From Sinomicrobium kalidii (GTDB lineage: Bacteria > Bacteroidota > Bacteroidia > Flavobacteriales > Flavobacteriaceae): a DNA stretch of 64,000 nt. Made by a program: the position numbers and the translations under genes. The stretch spans positions 2,418,001 through 2,482,000 of the forward strand of contig NZ_CP089211.1 of the NCBI RefSeq assembly GCF_021183825.1, written 5' to 3'. A model generated the notes under the pieces. That model did not search any database, had not been told where the DNA came from, and saw only the letters and a program-made list of their open reading frames with translations. Below are positions 55,501 to 64,000 of the stretch, one piece after another. Numbering within the stretch: the stretch's first letter is position 1; each line of letters starts with the position of its first letter.

Positions 55501-55820
55501 ACCCGGGGGCTGCATACCCGCGTTTGACGGTTAATTCTACACGTGCCAAATGGAATTATGCCAACAACGATTTTATGTTGCAGAACAGCCGGTATATCCG
55601 GTTAAAAACGCTGGTTGTAGGCTATACATTACCTGAAAAAATCACGGAAAAACTCAGAATGAGAAAATTACGGGTGTATTTCTCAGGAAACGACCTGTGG
55701 GAAGCCACCGCCATTAAAGATGGATTTGATCCCGAAGCGGGAGCGAATGCTACCGATGGCGATAATGCAGGCTATCCGTTTGCCCGTACGTGGTCTTTTG
55801 GAGTAAATATTGGATTTTAA
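52590..55820 (+). CDS. SusC/RagA-type TonB-dependent transporter (second PUL)
   Basis: The 1076-aa protein has a signal segment at about 14-32 (GGLIGVLWLCSMFGSLYA) after a longer than usual basic start. The carboxypeptidase-regulatory-like domain (about 47-118) has PLPGATVMVKGTSTGVVADF. The TonB box area is EEVVVVGYGKQKKATLTGAV. The plug has FRIRGASSVNGSDPLIIIDG and AIYGSRAANGVVLVTTKRG. The barrel ends RTWSFGVNIGF. It pairs with the SusD gene 21 nt downstream to import oligosaccharides released by the lyases and hydrolases of this locus. Confidence 0.95.
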   Translation: MKKDDFVRVRTRMGGLIGVLWLCSMFGSLYAHPGAIRRDMGKIFSKVTGKITSATDGQPLPGATVMVKGTSTGVVADFDGNYEIEVDDPANAVLKVSFVGFKTIEIPVNNQNTIDAALEEDLAQLEEVVVVGYGKQKKATLTGAVEQISSDVFEDRAVTNPALALQGQTPGLVVTRSSSRPGNEGIAFRIRGASSVNGSDPLIIIDGVPVVDETAFLNMNSDDIESISVLKDGAAAIYGSRAANGVVLVTTKRGKGKVRVDYNGNFRFNTNGLIGYAPSMQEYATMWIEANREELTPNWWIWGEENLMQMQQGKEGKFDLFDTDFYVYNANRIDEMFATRYSFQHNLSVSSGGDKSGYRLSLGYADNQGNLATAYDGEKQYNARFNYDYQLSEKLKLSSNISIIHAHTSQPSRGLGNILYSFDMPFFPAKNPLGQWFAPFNGIDGGAIKNSAATTSDAGRYDKKKLTGRVDLKATYNIWDGLAVEGLASLQNERFDHEHYVVPVQLYDWYGNPTNYAYKTDGTNNAYTAGSESKFYQYYQALLRYEKTFDEVHNISAMAGINAEKYTYQRLGARRVGFEDRGIYDISAASKETQTNDGFKTQNGRYSYLARLNYNYDEKYIVEMVGRRDGHSRFASGYKFKNFGSVQLGWVFTNEDFLNPVADILDFGKIRGSYATTGNSADKELNDFDYLSLIHIGTQILGQPAAQQTATSLNNNGLISNTRTWEKVTQKNIGVDLGFFNSRLTTSFDLYEKDNSGMLINVTYPSVLGGSAPKTNNGNFNTRGWEFVIGWKDYKKDFSYNISFNIGNTKTLVDNVEGADNYRAGRNGIVNGYPWKSWFVYKTDGYFNSQEEVDAYYQAYGDSDNLANLPQNNQAVTLRPGDTKKVDVAGTGNITSNGNEESSLVYAGDGEPHYTFGFNLGGSWKGFDLNAFFQGHLEQNIMRSGYMAYPFGAIYTNQNPTFLGKTWTEENPGAAYPRLTVNSTRAKWNYANNDFMLQNSRYIRLKTLVVGYTLPEKITEKLRMRKLRVYFSGNDLWEATAIKDGFDPEAGANATDGDNAGYPFARTWSFGVNIGF

Positions 55821-55841
55821 TAACCAGTAATAATTAAAAAA

Positions 55842-57617
55842 ATGAAGACAATATTCAACTATATAATTTTCGGAGGGCTTTTTCTGGGGTTCCTGGGATG
55901 CCAGGACGATTTTATAGACCTGGAACCGCCCGCCCAGTTTACAGATGCGGCATATTTTAAAAAGCCGGGAGACTTTAAGGATTTTACGACCAGTTTTTAC
56001 GATCGGCTTCAGGGATGGAGTTTTGGCAATATGGACAACGGTACGGATTTATCGGCCAATGCTAACGGCAATGGTACTTCCCTGGGGCATGGAACAATTG
56101 CCGTGGGCGGAACAAGCTGGGACTATTCCGGTATCCGTAATTGCAACATTTTATTGGCTCAGGCAGCCGAATATACCGGTACGGGTAATATCGACCAATA
56201 TACGGGTGAGGCTCATTTCTTTCGTGCCTATATCTATTTCAATCTACTCAGAACTTTTGGCGGTGTCCCTTTGATAACAACGGTACTGGATGTGGATTCC
56301 CCCGAATTATTCGGTCCGCGGAATAGCCGGTATGAGGTGGTTTCACAGATTTTGGCAGATCTTGATGAGGCGATCTTAAAACTGCCGAACGATCAGAATA
56401 TTCCGTCAACCGATAAGGGCCGGGTTGGCAAATGGGGAGCAATGGCATTAAAAGCACAGGTGGAGCTGTACGAAGCCACATGGGAAAAATATGTGGGGAC
56501 CTCGGCAGACGGTGATGGAACAACGGAAGGCGCGGGTTCAGTGATGCCTTCGGAATACCCCTCCGTTAACGCCATGTTACAGGATGCTGTTACCATGTGC
56601 GAAGAAGTCATGAACAGTGGCGGCTATGAATTGTGGAATAAAAATACCGATCCTGACATGGAAAATTTGAGTTCCTGGTATTTGTTCAACCTTGAGGATG
56701 AAGGGTCTAACCCGGGAGGGTATGACAAATCCACGAATAAGGAATTTATTTTATACAAGGTATACGACTTTAACCTTAAGCAGTCCGGCCAAAATATTAC
56801 CTGGACCTCCTGGCAGCTGTACCCGAGCCGTAAATTTGTGGATATGGCGGTTTGCAGGGATGGATTGCCACCTTCAGAATCACCCTTGTTCCAGGGATAC
56901 CGAACCGCCGGTTCCGAATTCGAAGACAGGGATTTACGCCTGTTGAACTACCTGTATGCCTCTACTACGGCACCTCAATCCGTCACTTTAAGTTTTGGAG
57001 GCCTGGGTTCAAGCGGTTACGGCAACAGCAAATATGCCGTTTACGGTTTTGGCGATCGCAGAAAAGATAACGAAGAATCAGCCAACTGGCCTATTCTCCG
57101 TTTGGCAGAGGTCTATCTTATCTATGCAGAAGCACTGTACGAATTGAACGGAAGCATTACCGACGCGCAACTGGATGCCTCGATCAATAAATTGAGGGAC
57201 CGTGCGGAGGTGGCGCATCTTACCAATACACTGGTTGCCGAAAACGGTCTTGACATGCTACGGGAGATCAGGAGGGAAAGAGCCGTTGAACTGTATCGGG
57301 AAGGAAAACGGTTTGATGATCTGAAACGCTGGGGCATGCTCGAAGAAGCATTAAACCCCTCCCGCCTGGGGAGGGTAGTGGGAAGTGCTTCGTACCCGAC
57401 AGATTTTGTTGATGAATCCGGGAACCCGACGGAGGCTTATGACGCCAACTCCTATTTATGGGGTGAAGAAGCCGTGGAGACCCCCGAAGGCGTGTTAAAC
57501 TGTGTGGTGGTCGATAGCAGACTCAACCATACCGTAGAGGAAAAGCATTACCTCTGGCCGATACCCATGGATCAGATGGCCCTGAACGACAGTTTGCTTC
57601 AGAACCCGGGATACTAA
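55842..57617 (+). CDS. SusD/RagB-type glycan-binding lipoprotein (second PUL)
   Basis: The 591-aa lipoprotein has a lipobox at GFLGC (about residues 16-20) followed by QDDFIDLEPPAQFTDAAYF. Family marks are EAHFFRAYIYFNLLRTFGGV, EVYLIYAEALYELNG and RRERAVELYREGKRFDDLKR, with a final LWPIPMDQMALNDSLLQNPG. It captures glycan at the surface and forms the lid of the adjacent SusC. Confidence 0.95.
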   Translation: MKTIFNYIIFGGLFLGFLGCQDDFIDLEPPAQFTDAAYFKKPGDFKDFTTSFYDRLQGWSFGNMDNGTDLSANANGNGTSLGHGTIAVGGTSWDYSGIRNCNILLAQAAEYTGTGNIDQYTGEAHFFRAYIYFNLLRTFGGVPLITTVLDVDSPELFGPRNSRYEVVSQILADLDEAILKLPNDQNIPSTDKGRVGKWGAMALKAQVELYEATWEKYVGTSADGDGTTEGAGSVMPSEYPSVNAMLQDAVTMCEEVMNSGGYELWNKNTDPDMENLSSWYLFNLEDEGSNPGGYDKSTNKEFILYKVYDFNLKQSGQNITWTSWQLYPSRKFVDMAVCRDGLPPSESPLFQGYRTAGSEFEDRDLRLLNYLYASTTAPQSVTLSFGGLGSSGYGNSKYAVYGFGDRRKDNEESANWPILRLAEVYLIYAEALYELNGSITDAQLDASINKLRDRAEVAHLTNTLVAENGLDMLREIRRERAVELYREGKRFDDLKRWGMLEEALNPSRLGRVVGSASYPTDFVDESGNPTEAYDANSYLWGEEAVETPEGVLNCVVVDSRLNHTVEEKHYLWPIPMDQMALNDSLLQNPGY

Positions 57618-57630
57618 CCAAAAACAGGAT

Positions 57631-59166
57631 ATGATGAAAGAAAATATCACCATTCGATATGCAGCAAATGCCGTATTGTTGTTTGTCATTTTTGCATCTT
57701 TAGTGCTTTGTACCACTTCATGTGAACAAGACCCCGATTTCAGGGAGTTTCCCAAACCGGAAATCACCGTGGAGGACTTCACTCCCAAATCCGGCCGGCC
57801 CGGAACCCGGTTAACGATAACCGGGACCAATTTCGGAGAAGAAAAAGGAGCGGCCAGAATAGCATTTAACGGGGCTACGGTAGAAGGAGACAGCATTGTA
57901 AGTTATGCCGATACCGAGATGGTTGTTACGGTCCCCGAAGATGCAGGTACCGGTCCTGTTTCGGTGACCGTGTGGGGCTATACACAAGTTACTGCCGATG
58001 ATTTTACCTATATCCCCGGTGCTTCGATAACAATGGTCGATACGGAACGGGGACAGCCGGGAGATGAAGTGACCGTTACAGGAACGAATTTCAGTTCGGA
58101 CATCAATAAGGTAAGCGTTTTTATAGGAGAAACTCCCGCAGAAGTTATTTCTGCCACGGAAACCGGGATTAAGTTTAAAGTTCCCGATACGGAATCAAAT
58201 ACTATCGTTTTAGATATTGACGGACAGGAAATAGAAGGGCCGTATTTCTTAATAGGTGATGAACTGATTACAGGAACCCTTATCGGCCATGAAGGATCAT
58301 GGGGCGACAACCCGGATACAGAGATCACCGCAGCCGTAGATGGCGATGTAAATACCGCCGTAGATGCTCCGTCAGCTACGGGTTATGTAGGCTATGATAT
58401 GGGAACAGGTAAGGCTGCACAGCTGACATCGGTTCGTTACGTTCCGCGGGAATCGCATCCGCAACGTATGGTGGGCGGAGAGATCAGGGGGGCAAATGAC
58501 CCGACATTGTCTGATGCTGTTACTCTACATACCATAATGGAAGCGCCCCCCGCAGGCGTTTATACGGATATCTCCATAACAACGACTGAAAGCTACCGGT
58601 ACATTTATTATTATTCTGAAGACGGCAACTGTAATATAGCGGAGATCGAATTTTACGGTAATGTTGTAGAAGCGGTTATTCCCGAGGGGAAATATGTTTT
58701 TGAGTTTAACACTTCCGGTGCAGACGACTGGATTCCTCAACAGGATGCCTCCTGGATAGTGGAAGACGGGCAGTTAAAAGTTACCTTCAATGCCTCGCAG
58801 TTTGATGGTACCAACAAGCGCAGGGCAGACCTGAAATACAATATTGCCGGTAAAGGGAATTGGATTTATACAAATGAATACCCTATCATGGCCATGAAAA
58901 TAACCAACAGGCCCGCTGAAGGGAACCTGCGCTGGGATATTCCGGATATCGGCAGTTTTGACAATAATGACCACCATAGCGATTTTGAAGCCCTGGATGT
59001 GATCTACTGGGACTTTTCGGAGAAGAGCACAGAAAGCAGAATAGAGACCAGCCTGGTTGTACAGCTTAAAATTGCAGACATCACTTCCGCTGAAACAGGT
59101 TACGAGGTACATTGGGTCAGGACGTTCAAAAACGTGGAAGAACTGTCTGATTTTATTGAACGGTAA
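57631..59166 (+). CDS. IPT/TIG-domain surface glycan-binding lipoprotein (second PUL)
   Basis: The 511-aa lipoprotein has a lipobox at TTSC (about residues 27-30). Two IPT/TIG domains occupy about 44-130 (DFTPKSGRPGTRLTITGTNF) and 132-212 (MVDTERGQPGDEVTVTGTNF). A discoidin-like region follows (about 215-350, with AQLTSVRYVPRESHPQRMVG and YRYIYYYSEDGNCNIAEIEF). The last ~155 residues resemble DUF4979 (WIPQQDASWIVEDGQLKVTF). Proteins of this type placed after susD hold glycan at the cell surface. It starts 13 nt after the susD stop. Confidence 0.83.
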   Translation: MMKENITIRYAANAVLLFVIFASLVLCTTSCEQDPDFREFPKPEITVEDFTPKSGRPGTRLTITGTNFGEEKGAARIAFNGATVEGDSIVSYADTEMVVTVPEDAGTGPVSVTVWGYTQVTADDFTYIPGASITMVDTERGQPGDEVTVTGTNFSSDINKVSVFIGETPAEVISATETGIKFKVPDTESNTIVLDIDGQEIEGPYFLIGDELITGTLIGHEGSWGDNPDTEITAAVDGDVNTAVDAPSATGYVGYDMGTGKAAQLTSVRYVPRESHPQRMVGGEIRGANDPTLSDAVTLHTIMEAPPAGVYTDISITTTESYRYIYYYSEDGNCNIAEIEFYGNVVEAVIPEGKYVFEFNTSGADDWIPQQDASWIVEDGQLKVTFNASQFDGTNKRRADLKYNIAGKGNWIYTNEYPIMAMKITNRPAEGNLRWDIPDIGSFDNNDHHSDFEALDVIYWDFSEKSTESRIETSLVVQLKIADITSAETGYEVHWVRTFKNVEELSDFIER

Positions 59167-59181
59167 CAACGTAAATATAAC

Positions 59182-59208
59182 ACGGGCCGGTAAAAGTTGC
59201 CGGCCTGT
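59182..59208 (+). terminator. Hairpin between the IPT gene and the first lyase
   Basis: ACGGGCCGG and CCGGCCTGT form a 9-bp stem with one G-U pair and a 9-nt loop, followed by a weak T stretch. It may act as a partial terminator or processing site that sets different levels for susCD and the lyases. Confidence 0.45.
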
Positions 59209-59234
59209 ATTTCCTTAAATTAAATATATAAGCC

Positions 59235-60557
59235 ATGATAAAATTAACAATGTTCAGAGGGATACTGCTTTTTTTGGGAGTGTCCCTGTTTCTGGGATGT
59301 GGAAAAGATTCGGCCGGGAATTTTGAAGAAGACCCGGAAGCAAACGATGAAACACGGGAAGAAACCGAACCTGAAAAAATAACGGTCGATGAAAACAAGA
59401 CCTTCGTACATCCGGGACTGTTACATACCGGCGAGGACCTTGACAGGGTCAAGGACAGGGTAGATGCGGGAGAAGAACCCTGGATCTCGGGTTGGAACAA
59501 ATTAACGGCCAATAGCCATTCTTCTTCCGGCTATACGCCTGCCCCGGTTGAAAAACTGATAAGGGGCGGCAATTCTCGTGAAGAACCGGAGCCCGATAAT
59601 TACTCCAGGGCGTTTAACGATGCGGCAGCAGCCTACCAGAATGCCTTGAGGTGGAAGATCAGCGGCGATGTCGCCCATGCCGAAACCGCTATTAACATAT
59701 TGAATGCCTGGGCCGCTACCTGCAAGGAATTGAGTGGGGATTCGAATGTGGCACTGGCTGCCGGTATATACGGATACGAATTTGCCAATGCCGCAGAACT
59801 GATGAGAGATTACGAAGGATGGGTGCAGGAAGATTTTGAGGCGTTCAAACAATGGATGCTGGATGTCTTTTATCCGGTAAGCCATGCATTCCTGGAAACC
59901 CATTGGGGCACATGTAAATCGCATTACTGGGCGAACTGGGACCTGGCCAACCTTGCCAATGTCATGGCTATAGGCGTATTGTGCGACAGGGCAGATCTCT
60001 ATAAATACGGCATGGATTACCTGATGGAAGGAGAAGGGAACGGGAATATCCATAACGCGATTAACTTTATCCATCCGAAGTCAGCCAACGACGATACAGA
60101 TCTGGGACAGTTACAGGAGAGTGGCAGGGATCAGGGACATACACTCTTATGTGTCGGTTTATTAGGTATAATTTGCCAATCGGCCTACAATCAGGGCGAA
60201 GACCTGTATGCCTATGACGATAACCGGATACTGAAGGCGGCGGAATATGCCGCAAAATACAACTTTGCCAATCTCGATGTCCCGTTTGAAGAATATACCA
60301 GAAATTATAAAGACCCCTGGAGTGTTTGCGGGGGAGTTGAAGTCCATACCGAGGTGAATGCATCCGGGAAAGGAGGAAAGCGTCCCATCTGGGAACTCCT
60401 GTATCATCACTATGTGGTAAAGGAAGGAATTCCGGCCCGGTACACCACTATGGCGGCACAGGTACACCGCGTTGAAGGTGGTGGCGGTGATTACGGCCCC
60501 AATAGCGGAGGTTATGACCAGCTCGGGTTCGGTACTTTGCTTTACAGCCGGGAATGA
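59235..60557 (+). CDS. Alginate-lyase-fold polysaccharide lyase, lipoprotein
   Basis: The 440-aa protein has a lipobox at LFLGC (about residues 14-18). The alpha/alpha toroid has FVHPGLLHTGEDLDRVKDRV, then a long helical run with NAWAATCKELSG, THWGTCKSHYWANWDLANLA and GNGNIHNAINFIHPKS, and ESGRDQGHTLLCVGLLGII. This is the alginate lyase superfamily pattern, with the HYWANWD and GRDQGH segments as likely active-site regions. It should cleave a uronate-containing chain. It is a close paralogue of the N-terminal domain of the next gene. Confidence 0.85.
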   Translation: MIKLTMFRGILLFLGVSLFLGCGKDSAGNFEEDPEANDETREETEPEKITVDENKTFVHPGLLHTGEDLDRVKDRVDAGEEPWISGWNKLTANSHSSSGYTPAPVEKLIRGGNSREEPEPDNYSRAFNDAAAAYQNALRWKISGDVAHAETAINILNAWAATCKELSGDSNVALAAGIYGYEFANAAELMRDYEGWVQEDFEAFKQWMLDVFYPVSHAFLETHWGTCKSHYWANWDLANLANVMAIGVLCDRADLYKYGMDYLMEGEGNGNIHNAINFIHPKSANDDTDLGQLQESGRDQGHTLLCVGLLGIICQSAYNQGEDLYAYDDNRILKAAEYAAKYNFANLDVPFEEYTRNYKDPWSVCGGVEVHTEVNASGKGGKRPIWELLYHHYVVKEGIPARYTTMAAQVHRVEGGGGDYGPNSGGYDQLGFGTLLYSRE

Positions 60558-60688
60558 TCCGGTAGTAAGAACCTCGGGGACAGTGTAATGCAAAAAAATG
60601 TCCCCTGGTTCCCCCCTGTTCTTCTGCTATACCCGGGAACCGGACATGAACACATCTGAATACCCAATCAACCAAATTTTACATAACT

Positions 60689-63600
60689 ATGAAAAAAACT
60701 ACTACTATTTTAAAGATCGCATTACTGCTCTTTTTCGCGGGGCTGTTTTCCGGCGGGATCACGGCACAGGAATTTGTGCATCCCGGAGGCCTCCATACCC
60801 TGGAAGACCTCAATCGTATGAGAGACAAAGTAGCTGCCGGGGAAAGCCCGTGGATAGAAAGCTGGAATGCGCTGAAGGCCGATTGGAAATCGAGTGCCAC
60901 TTATGGTATATCCGGCGGTGTCCTGGAAAATGCCAACCAGCGACAGAACATGAACAGGGATGCACAGGCGGCTTACCTGAACGCTATCCGCTGGTACGTC
61001 TCCGGGGATGTAGCCCACGCCGAAAAGGCTATAAGCATATATAATGCCTACGCCAATACTGTAAACCAGGTCCCTTCGGGAGGAAATACAGATATCCTGG
61101 GACTGGGAGGTATAGGTTTTACGGCGATGGCCATAGGTGCGGAGATCATGAGGCTTTATGAGGGCTGGGATCCTGAAGATTTTGAGAAGTTCAAGTTCAT
61201 GATGAAGGAGTATTTCTATCCCGTAACCCATGACTTCCTGACCAACCATCGCGGTGCATGCCCTACACATTATTGGGCAAACTGGGACCTGAACAATATT
61301 TCCGCACAGATTGCCATAGGTATTCTCGTGGATGACAGGGATATTTTTAATGAGGGCGTGAAGTATTTTAAAAACGGGATCGGAAGCGGAAATATTCACA
61401 ATGCCATTCCCTTTGTCCAGGGAAACTTCGGGCAATGGCAGGAATCCGGCAGGGACCAGTCCCATGGCATGCTTGGCATCGGATTGATGGCCAATATCTG
61501 TCAACTGGCCTGGAACCAGGGCGAGGACTTATATGGTTACGATGATAACAGGTTTCTAAAAGGTGCGGAATATGTGGCCCGTACCGGTGCACTTTCACTC
61601 CCGGCGCCGTTTTTTGAAGAATATAACAGTTGCTCCAATCGCAGGCATCGCTGGGTAGCCGGCAATGCCCTGGGAAGATATTTTGACCAGCCTGTCTGGG
61701 AGGCGGTTTATAACCATTATGTAGTAAAACAGGGACTGGAGGCGCCCCATGTCAGGGCCATGGCGCAAATTATGAGGTTTACGGGCAGTACAAACGACCA
61801 ATTGGGGCATGGCGGGCTCACTTATACTTTGGATGCTAATCAATCACCGCTCACCTTTGCGGCACCTCCCGGACAATTACAGGGATTAATCGCAAATGAA
61901 GGGATAGGAAGGGTACAATTGCGCTGGAATGCACCCGAAAGCATGAATGCCAGAGGCTATATTGTCAAGCGTTCCACAACCCCTGGCGGACCTTACGAAG
62001 AAATATCAAGAGGAGGGAGTACTAACCCGGTATATACCGATACCAACGTAGACAATGGCACCACCTATTATTATGTGGTATCTGCTCATAATAAGAAAGG
62101 GGACGGACCGGACTCAGAAGAAATAGCCGCTACACCTGTGGAAGGGATAGAAATAATGCCGGAGGGGTGGACCCGCACAGACATTGGGGAGCTACAAATT
62201 GAAGGAGAGGCCATTTATGCTGAGGTTAATACAGGCCATACTTTTATAACCAAGGGAGCAGGAATCGTTGGGGGCACCTCCGACGCCTTAGGCTTCACCT
62301 ACGGAATTGCTTCGGGGGACGTAACACTTAGTGCGAGGGTGAATGATTTTGGAGGGGTACAAAAAACGGGGATTATGATCCGGGAATCCCTGGATCCCGA
62401 TGCCAGGACGGTACTGATGAAAATAGGAGATATAGGATGGCGCCTTGCCGGAATGGGTGTGCGCTCCGAGACGGGTGGGAATATGGAATGGATAGGGGGT
62501 AACCGCTATACATGGAGACCTGAAATCTGGTTTAAGATTTCCCGATCGGGGAACACTTTTACGGTATACGAATCCAATAACAAAGAAGAATGGTTTGAAG
62601 TAGGCAGCCGAACCATAGAAATGGCTGAGCATGTATATGTGGGGCTTTTCAACAGTTCCGGAAATACCTCTTCCCGGAATACTACCCGGTATGACCACGT
62701 TTCTGTCACAGGATTCGATGGTAGTGTGCCAGAGGCGCCTGCCAACCTTACGGCTTCGGCAGGCAACACCCGGGTCACCCTGGATTGGGATGAAGCAACT
62801 AATGCTTCCGGCTATACCTTAAAACGTTCTACGGTAAGCGGAGGGCCTTATGAAGAGGTGGCTACAAACCTTAATGAAACCGGGTATACAGATTCAGACC
62901 TCGATAATGACACCACGTATTATTATGTGGTCACAGCAGCAAACTTTGCGGGCCAAGGTGCCAGTTCCGAAGAAGTAAGTGCAACCCCGCAATTAGCAAT
63001 ACCTCCCGAACCCATTAATGTAAGGGCCACTTCCATATCCGTACAACAGGTCGATCTTACCTGGGAAGAAAGCCTTACGGCTGAAACCTATAAGGTCAGG
63101 AGAGCAACAACCGGCGGAGGGCCATATACTATTGTTGACAGTCTCACCGCCACTTCTTACAGTGATCTCAGCGTTACCGAAGGGAGCACCTACTATTATG
63201 TGATTACCGCAATTAATGAAAAAGGAGAATCGGCTAATTCCGAAGAAGTGCGTGCCGCTCCCGGAAAAATCGCCTATCTGGCTTTCGATGAGACCGAAGG
63301 CAGTATTGCGGCCGATACCTGGACCGATACGGACGGCACGCTCATGGGCGGGGCGACCTGGACCGAAGGTATTGTAAACAACGGGATTTTACTCAATGGC
63401 TCCGGTGATTCTCATGTTGAATTACCCGCCGGTCTTATGACCGGGGTGAACGATTTTACCGTCAGTACCTGGGTGAAACTGGATGAAAACCCCACCTGGG
63501 GCCGTATCTTCGATTTTGGCTCGGGAACAGACAAGTATATGTTTTTAAGCCCGGGAAGTAGCAGCAACACGGTGCGCTATTCCATCAGGAACGACAACAT

Positions 63601-64000
63601 CGATCAGCAGATCAACAGTTCCCCGGCACTTTCTGTAGGGGACTGGCATCACGTGGCAGTGACCCAATCGGGCGACGTAGGGATCCTTTATATTGACGGG
63701 GAAGAAGTCGGCCGTAACGAGAATATGACCCTCAGTCCGGCAGATCTCGGGAACACTGCCCAAAACTGGATCGGGAAATCCCAGTGGCCGGACCCGCTTT
63801 TAAAGGGTACCGTAGATGAATTCAAGATATACAGCAAAGCCCTGGACGCTTCGGAAATAGCATCCGTTTATCAGGAATTGGCACCGCCGGATTCACCGAA
63901 AGACCTGGGCATTGACATTGCGGAAAATATGGTCTCATTAAGCTGGTCCGCGAGTGAAACAGCTACTTCCTACAACATTAAAAGGGCATCGACACGGGAA
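60689..64000 (+). CDS. Large modular alginate-lyase-fold protein with FN3 and LamG modules, cut by the window end
   Basis: The frame is open from ATG 60689 to the last base (1104 codons) and continues beyond. The signal peptide covers 1-26 (ends GGITAQ). Residues ~28-385 are an alginate-lyase-type toroid (FVHPGGLHTLEDLNRMRDKV, HYWANWDLNNIS, GSGNIHNAIPFVQG, ESGRDQSHGM). Then follow an FN3 module (about 390-487), a beta-sandwich with GFTYGIASGDVTLSARVNDF and IMIRESLDPDARTVLMKIG (about 490-675), two FN3 modules (about 680-860), a LamG-type domain (about 866-1065; ILLNGSGDSHVELPAGLM, WHHVAVTQSGDVGILYIDG) and the start of another FN3. It is probably a surface or secreted lyase whose extra modules bind the glycan. 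Confidence 0.88.
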   Translation, partial: MKKTTTILKIALLLFFAGLFSGGITAQEFVHPGGLHTLEDLNRMRDKVAAGESPWIESWNALKADWKSSATYGISGGVLENANQRQNMNRDAQAAYLNAIRWYVSGDVAHAEKAISIYNAYANTVNQVPSGGNTDILGLGGIGFTAMAIGAEIMRLYEGWDPEDFEKFKFMMKEYFYPVTHDFLTNHRGACPTHYWANWDLNNISAQIAIGILVDDRDIFNEGVKYFKNGIGSGNIHNAIPFVQGNFGQWQESGRDQSHGMLGIGLMANICQLAWNQGEDLYGYDDNRFLKGAEYVARTGALSLPAPFFEEYNSCSNRRHRWVAGNALGRYFDQPVWEAVYNHYVVKQGLEAPHVRAMAQIMRFTGSTNDQLGHGGLTYTLDANQSPLTFAAPPGQLQGLIANEGIGRVQLRWNAPESMNARGYIVKRSTTPGGPYEEISRGGSTNPVYTDTNVDNGTTYYYVVSAHNKKGDGPDSEEIAATPVEGIEIMPEGWTRTDIGELQIEGEAIYAEVNTGHTFITKGAGIVGGTSDALGFTYGIASGDVTLSARVNDFGGVQKTGIMIRESLDPDARTVLMKIGDIGWRLAGMGVRSETGGNMEWIGGNRYTWRPEIWFKISRSGNTFTVYESNNKEEWFEVGSRTIEMAEHVYVGLFNSSGNTSSRNTTRYDHVSVTGFDGSVPEAPANLTASAGNTRVTLDWDEATNASGYTLKRSTVSGGPYEEVATNLNETGYTDSDLDNDTTYYYVVTAANFAGQGASSEEVSATPQLAIPPEPINVRATSISVQQVDLTWEESLTAETYKVRRATTGGGPYTIVDSLTATSYSDLSVTEGSTYYYVITAINEKGESANSEEVRAAPGKIAYLAFDETEGSIAADTWTDTDGTLMGGATWTEGIVNNGILLNGSGDSHVELPAGLMTGVNDFTVSTWVKLDENPTWGRIFDFGSGTDKYMFLSPGSSSNTVRYSIRNDNIDQQINSSPALSVGDWHHVAVTQSGDVGILYIDGEEVGRNENMTLSPADLGNTAQNWIGKSQWPDPLLKGTVDEFKIYSKALDASEIASVYQELAPPDSPKDLGIDIAENMVSLSWSASETATSYNIKRASTRE

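Noticed and set aside
60598..61044. 148-codon + strand frame at the start of the large lyase
   Set aside because: It is an out-of-frame shadow; the frame from 60689 has a signal peptide, lyase domain and remains open to the window end.
1..64000. tRNA, rRNA or riboswitch genes
   Set aside because: No cloverleaf, rRNA signature or known riboswitch motif was seen by eye. A covariance-model search would be needed to exclude them.

Overview
The window looks like a chromosome segment of a marine or environmental Bacteroidota, most likely Flavobacteriaceae. The evidence is two SusC/SusD pairs, a one-protein hybrid two-component regulator, many lipoproteins with a Bacteroidota-type lipobox, DUF6443/RHS proteins with signal peptides, and fibre-like proteins with GIGT motifs. 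No rRNA, tRNA, CRISPR array or phage structural module was seen. All intact genes lie on the + strand. The minus strand holds only decayed fragments.

Region A (1-19035) is a polymorphic-toxin locus built on a split RHS protein. A secreted N-terminal half (2307-5510) is followed 6 nt later by a secreted DUF6443/RHS C-terminal half (5517-9083) that ends in a nuclease-like toxin, then by a cytosolic immunity candidate. Downstream are four promoterless, start-poor RHS 3' cassettes. Each is a piece of RHS core, a new toxin tip and one or two immunity candidates: (1) an unrecognised tip with a membrane protein; (2) a lipase-like tip with a lipoprotein and a membrane protein; (3) a JAB-type tip with a lipoprotein; (4) a NucA/NucB DNase tip with a SUKH-like protein and a lipoprotein. 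Near-identical core blocks could let homologous recombination move a silent tip onto the expressed gene. The end of another RHS N-half (2-307) precedes two GIGT fibre proteins, which occupy the slot that the C-half occupies in the second copy.

Region B (19036-20091) holds a REP-associated tyrosine transposase broken by two in-frame stops and flanked by inverted REP palindromes. Copies of the same REP also lie on both sides of toxin cassette 4.

Region C (20092-29148) has a lipoprotein prolyl oligopeptidase, two lipoproteins of unknown or FN3-like type, and a third GIGT fibre protein. The fibre gene sits 7 nt upstream of a compact type II secretion/type IV pilus-like operon: a GspC/PilP-like protein, a beta-rich anchored protein, two prepilins and GspF. 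No secretin or ATPase gene lies in the window.

Region D (29149-45021) is a polysaccharide utilisation locus: hybrid two-component regulator, SusC, SusD, a DUF4959/DUF5000-type lipoprotein, a DUF4998/DUF5013-type lipoprotein, a GH16-like enzyme and a HEXXH lipoprotein. Region E (45022-64000) is a second locus: GH97, heparinase II/III-type lyase, GH28-like enzyme, SusC, SusD, an IPT/TIG glycan-binding lipoprotein and two alginate-lyase-fold proteins. The last of these is a large modular protein cut by the window end. The lyases and the GH28-like enzyme point to a uronic-acid-containing glycan; the exact substrate cannot be read from sequence. The gaps hold a frameshifted 57-codon gene, a decayed glycoside-hydrolase tail and a 39-bp element conserved between two PUL upstream regions.
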